From positions 1-27,208 of the forward strand of contig LRSR01004057.1 in assembly GCA_001579985.1 (NCBI GenBank): 27,208 nucleotides of DNA. Direction: 5' to 3'. Origin of the DNA: Hypsibius dujardini (lineage: Eukaryota; Tardigrada; Eutardigrada; Parachela; Hypsibiidae). The position numbers and the translations under genes are program-made. Shown piece after piece: positions 21,177 to 27,208 of the stretch (the first letter of the stretch is position 1; each line of letters begins with the position of its first letter). The notes under the pieces were generated by a model. It was not told the DNA's origin. It saw only the letters and a program-made list of their open reading frames with translations, and searched no databases.

Positions 21177-21293
21177 GCTAGTTTCACGTTCTAACTTTGT
21201 TTTTTAGGCCTGATGCCGTACATGTACACTGATCCCATTCATTACCACGACCCGAAGTTATATGATCCCTTCCGACCAGCTCGTAAGAGCTAG
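19360..21293 (+). CDS. MRPS18C: Mitochondrial ribosomal protein S18C, 186 aa
   Basis: Five exons: 19360-19429, 19863-20056, 20294-20377, 20909-21035 and 21208-21293, all phases closing. Exon 1 encodes a mitochondrial presequence, MALRTLSLKLPAISGLRPLL. Exon 2 is an N-terminal extension I do not recognise (PPEMWYFIDTEGN, TKPIGWVPEGPGEFS). Exons 3-5 are the bS18m core: DPYKKARQKCILC (Cys104, Cys107), DYKNVRLLSQFVSRFTG, TTGLC (Cys141), then LMPYMYTDP. The protein belongs to the small mitoribosomal subunit; its CxxC and later Cys suggest metal binding as in some S18 paralogues. Introns 1 and 3 carry GATT repeats and intron 4 a CAGA/CGGA tract. It is longer than the vertebrate form because of the exon 2 segment. 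Confidence 0.9.
19487..19833 (+). repeat. (GATT)n tracts in MRPS18C intron 1
   Basis: Two blocks, about 19487-19540 and 19735-19833, of TTGA units with GATC variants. GATT is on the plus strand in both. Confidence 0.9.
20385..20590 (+). repeat. 50-bp minisatellite, four copies, in MRPS18C intron 3
   Basis: ATTGATTGTTTGATTGC begins at 20391, 20441, 20491 and 20539. Each is followed by CTGGCACGATTTGCTTTTCA-like sequence. The period is 50, 50 and 48 bp. Confidence 0.9.
21066..21177 (+). repeat. CAGA / CGGA microsatellite in MRPS18C intron 4
   Basis: It begins as CAGACGGACAGG, passes through about seven GACG/GACGGA units, and ends in a pure (CAGA)n run next to the acceptor region. Most of the 172-nt intron is repeat. 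Confidence 0.9.
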
Positions 21294-22130
21294 ACCAGAG
21301 AACCTTGACCCTTGAAGTGGTTTTCTTGCAATACAAGTCTTTGTCTGTTCGTGTCAAGACTCAACATAGCATTGGTAGTTCGAGTTAGCTGTCTTTGTAT
21401 TTTGTGTGGATAAGTTTGTCAGCGTGCCTCACGATTGACTACGCACCTTATGATATAGTGGGGTTACACAGCAATTACGTTGATGGTAGCGGGATCATGC
21501 TGCACAATTAGTGCTGAATCTATGTACAGTACTAGTGTCGAATCAGATGAAAGCTCCGAGTGCTTGAATGAAACAGACAGACAGTCAGACAAACAAGCAA
21601 ACAGGTACTTAGACATACACACATACGCCGGCTGGCAGGCAGACCGACAGACTGCAGCCAGGCAGGCAGACAGACATACCCATAGGCAGGCAGACAGACA
21701 GACAGCCAGGCGGGCAGACAGACAGACAGTCAGGCGGGCAGACCGACAGACTGCAGCCAGGCAGGCAGACAGACAGACAGCCAGGCTGGCAGACAGACAG
21801 ATAGAGAAACACACAGACACGCAGGCAGACAGACAAATCTGACATTACTGTTGCAATTGGAAGCCCCTGCACTGCAATGTCAGTCGATTTGGATTATGGA
21901 ATTGGACATACATCCAGTTGGAACTGGAGTTGTGGAAATGCACCGTTCGTTTTCTCAATCCCATTTCATTGGAAATGGAAATGGAAGAGTCGTCGTGAAT
22001 CCAATAGATTGATTGGTTGATTGCCTTTATTCTTTTTTGTTTTGCTTTTTACGTCTCTCGTTTCTTTTCCCCTCCAGCAGACTTCCATGACTCTTATCTC
22101 CGCACTTTTGCCCACGATTTCGCATCGGCC
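21294..22130. other. Intergenic MRPS18C to katanin, with long CAGA tract
   Basis: A degenerate CAGA/CAGG tract spans about 21566-21836. A GATT tract lies near 22008-22024. A strong acceptor-like sequence, TTTTCCCCTCCAGCAG, lies at about 22066-22080, so the katanin 5' leader may be spliced. No coding exon was seen. Confidence 0.45.

Positions 22131-22134
<4 letters not shown>
22087..22134 (+). promoter_or_regulatory. Upstream ORF overlapping the katanin start (ATGA)
   Basis: ATG at 22087 opens a 15-codon frame whose TGA (22132-22134) overlaps the main ATG (22131-22133) as ATGA. If it lies in the leader, it could tune translation. Alternatively the region is coding in the main frame, which is also open back to the acceptor. 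Confidence 0.35.
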
Positions 22135-25415
<3,281 letters not shown>

Positions 25416-25626
25416 TCCACACGCTGGATAGCGTCCCCGATGTCCGCTTCAATAGCCTCTTTGAATTTTAAATCACTTTCCGTTCCTGCGAGGGCTTTTC
25501 CGGCTTGGTCTTTTCCGGCTCGGGCATTTTATCCTTCCTGTCTGAAAATCTCATTTTTTTAATGTACATTTACGTTGTCTCTCTCCGACTGACGTCTTGA
25601 ATTGTCTCAATGTGGCGTGCTGCTTA

Positions 25627-25866
25627 CACCTTTGGTCAGAATAAATCGGGCCGCTCCATTTGTCAAGAGGCAATTTTTTACCACAAGGCTGCTTTGATTT
25701 GAGGCGGAAGTAAATGGCCATAAGATTACACTGCGCATTTGCGCAAAACACAGATTGCACATGCGGTCTTGTGGCTAAGTATTTGCGCCTCAAAGCAGGC
25801 TGCAGCCGTGTGGTAACAAATTGCCTCTTGACAAATGGAGCGTTCCGATTATTCTAACCAAAGGTG
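25627..25866. mobile_element. Palindromic MITE-like element, 240 bp
   Basis: Ends are CACCTTTGGTCAGAATAA and TTATTCTAACCAAAGGTG. An internal 25-bp arm (25652-25676) is exactly reverse-complemented at 25818-25842, and similarity covers about 100 bp per arm. There is no coding capacity. No target duplication was identified with certainty. The only AATAAA I see downstream of the katanin stop (25640-25645) lies in its left arm. Confidence 0.7.
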
Positions 25867-27208
25867 TGTGACCTGTTTTAAATCAATTTAAACGTGCGAT
25901 CGATTATTGTTCACCGGCAAAGCTTTGTCAGATGCAAATTATATTTATTTTAACGAAAACTAAATTTTAAGCATTTATTTTAATATATTATTTAAAGTAA
26001 TTGGTCTTTTGGCCGTTTGAAATTTATGTTGTGCATTAAAACCCGTTAGAATACGGCTCGTTAAGCATTGAGATATTTCAAGCGAGAAAACTACTGCTCC
26101 AAATGCTTCGAAAGAAACATCGATTTTGCGGCTTTTGCGAACGCGGAGCGCGAGCGATAGCTTGTATTGTGCATTTATTAATGTTCCATCTGCGGGAAAT
26201 TAGAGGGCGGTAAATGGATTTAATTTGTACATTTTCACGAATTTGGATAATAAATGACCGGTGTTTGCTGTATTTGTCAGTTAAATAATCGGTATTTATT
26301 TATTTTGTCTAGAATTCTTATGCTATGGGGGCGGGGGAGGGGCAAAAGGCCTGGTCGGTCCATTCGGTTGTTATTGCGGAAAGCGGTCAAGAGGGTCTTC
26401 GCCACCGGCTGACGAGGAAAGTGTCTCTTATCAATGGATCTCTTTATGAAGGAGAGATTGCACAAAGGATTAATTTTGTAACTTGATACACGAGTACTTT
26501 CTTATGATAGACGAGTACTTTCTTATTGGAGGGCATTCATTCAAATGCACTTTTTAGTTGTTGAATAGGGAAGATTTAATTGGGACAGGAATTAAACTAA
26601 AAACTAAATACTCTTGGTAGTACGGGAACTAATTTTCAGTTGACTAAAAATCTAACTAACTTTAGTTTCGGCCTTCCCTTTGTCCATTTTCGAGATTGGT
26701 ACGCCCATTGTCCATATCATTTTTTAATAATCGCTAAAATTTCGCCGAAAGTCGCAAAAATGTCCCTGAATCGACTGAACGAGTGATGGTCGGACAAACA
26801 CTGTACATGTTATTGATTCCCCCCTTAACCTTGGTTCCCCCCTTAACCCCCCTTGCTTTCACCGACTAACCGTCGGAAAAAGCCAATGTCTTGTATTACA
26901 GTCAAATTTATGAGGACGTCATGTGATTCATTGCTGAAGGCTACTGCGCACTACAGACGCACTACACATAGACGCGTCTAGACCTTCCGGTACGGGGGGA
27001 GGGCATAATTTTTAATTTTAAATATATTAAATATGTTGGTATGATTTTGCTATTTTTACTCTGAAAAACGTCAGGGGGTACCATTGGGTCACTTTCGATT
27101 TCGGACAGGGGGGGGGCAATTGCCCCTTGCCACCCCCTAGGACGAGCCACTGGCACTACATGTCGTCTAATCCACATACACCCGTACACTCTGCTTTAGA
27201 CCTGAAAT
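25867..27208. other. Gene-free right end
   Basis: No exon was recognised. At 26820-26850 CCCCCCTTAACC is repeated. From about 26990 to 27155, G-runs and C-runs followed by GAGCCACTGG look like the terminal part of a degenerate DNA transposon. A similar CAGTGGCGGATGAACC followed by a C-run occurs at 4961-5010. The family is not assignable. Confidence 0.35.

Noticed and set aside
25416-25520. Minus-strand short Glu/Lys/Pro-rich frame after katanin (MPEPEKTKPEKPSQ)
   Set aside because: Stops after 19 codons; no supported splice continuation; the neighbouring frame is antisense to katanin.

Overview
This is nuclear DNA from an animal, most likely an invertebrate bilaterian. Genes are split by short GT-AG introns. 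The proteins are metazoan: a class A GPCR, a cathepsin-L-type protease, mitochondrial peroxiredoxin 5, the mitoribosomal protein S18C and a katanin-like AAA ATPase. The noncoding DNA is full of tetranucleotide repeats and palindromic non-autonomous elements. I cannot fix the phylum from the sequence; a tardigrade or other small ecdysozoan is only a guess.

Layout. 1-483 (-): first two exons of a cathepsin-L-type gene that runs off the left edge. 1310-2063 (+): possible small secreted peptide. 3090-4275 (-): C-terminal half of a second cathepsin-like gene, with no catalytic-Cys exon in view. 4490-7160: degenerate tandem repeat, a foldback element (5360-5955) and a hAT-like MITE with target duplication (6883-7162). 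7675-9051 (+): complete GPCR whose first intron is bounded by an 18-bp direct repeat. 10045-11623 (+): decayed aldo-keto reductase, followed by a more degraded copy of its 5' end (11812-12147). 13403-15984 (-): Cys-rich secreted protein of six exons, weakly dermatopontin-like. 16803-17389 (+): small charged protein. 17529-19070 (-): PRDX5. 19360-21293 (+): MRPS18C, head-to-head with PRDX5. 22131-25415 (+): complete katanin p60-like gene. 25627-25866: palindromic element. The rest to 27208 is intergenic and repeat-like.

The exon models were built by eye. Their reading phases close exactly: PRDX5 194 aa, MRPS18C 186 aa, katanin-like 540 aa, GPCR 342 aa, Cys-rich protein 361 aa. The clearest functional grouping is PRDX5 with MRPS18C: two mitochondrial proteins with start codons 289 bp apart on opposite strands, which suggests a shared promoter. 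From 16.4 to 25.1 kb, many of the longer introns consist largely of (CTGT)n/(CAGA)n or (GATT)n tracts. No operon, CRISPR, rRNA or tRNA was seen.
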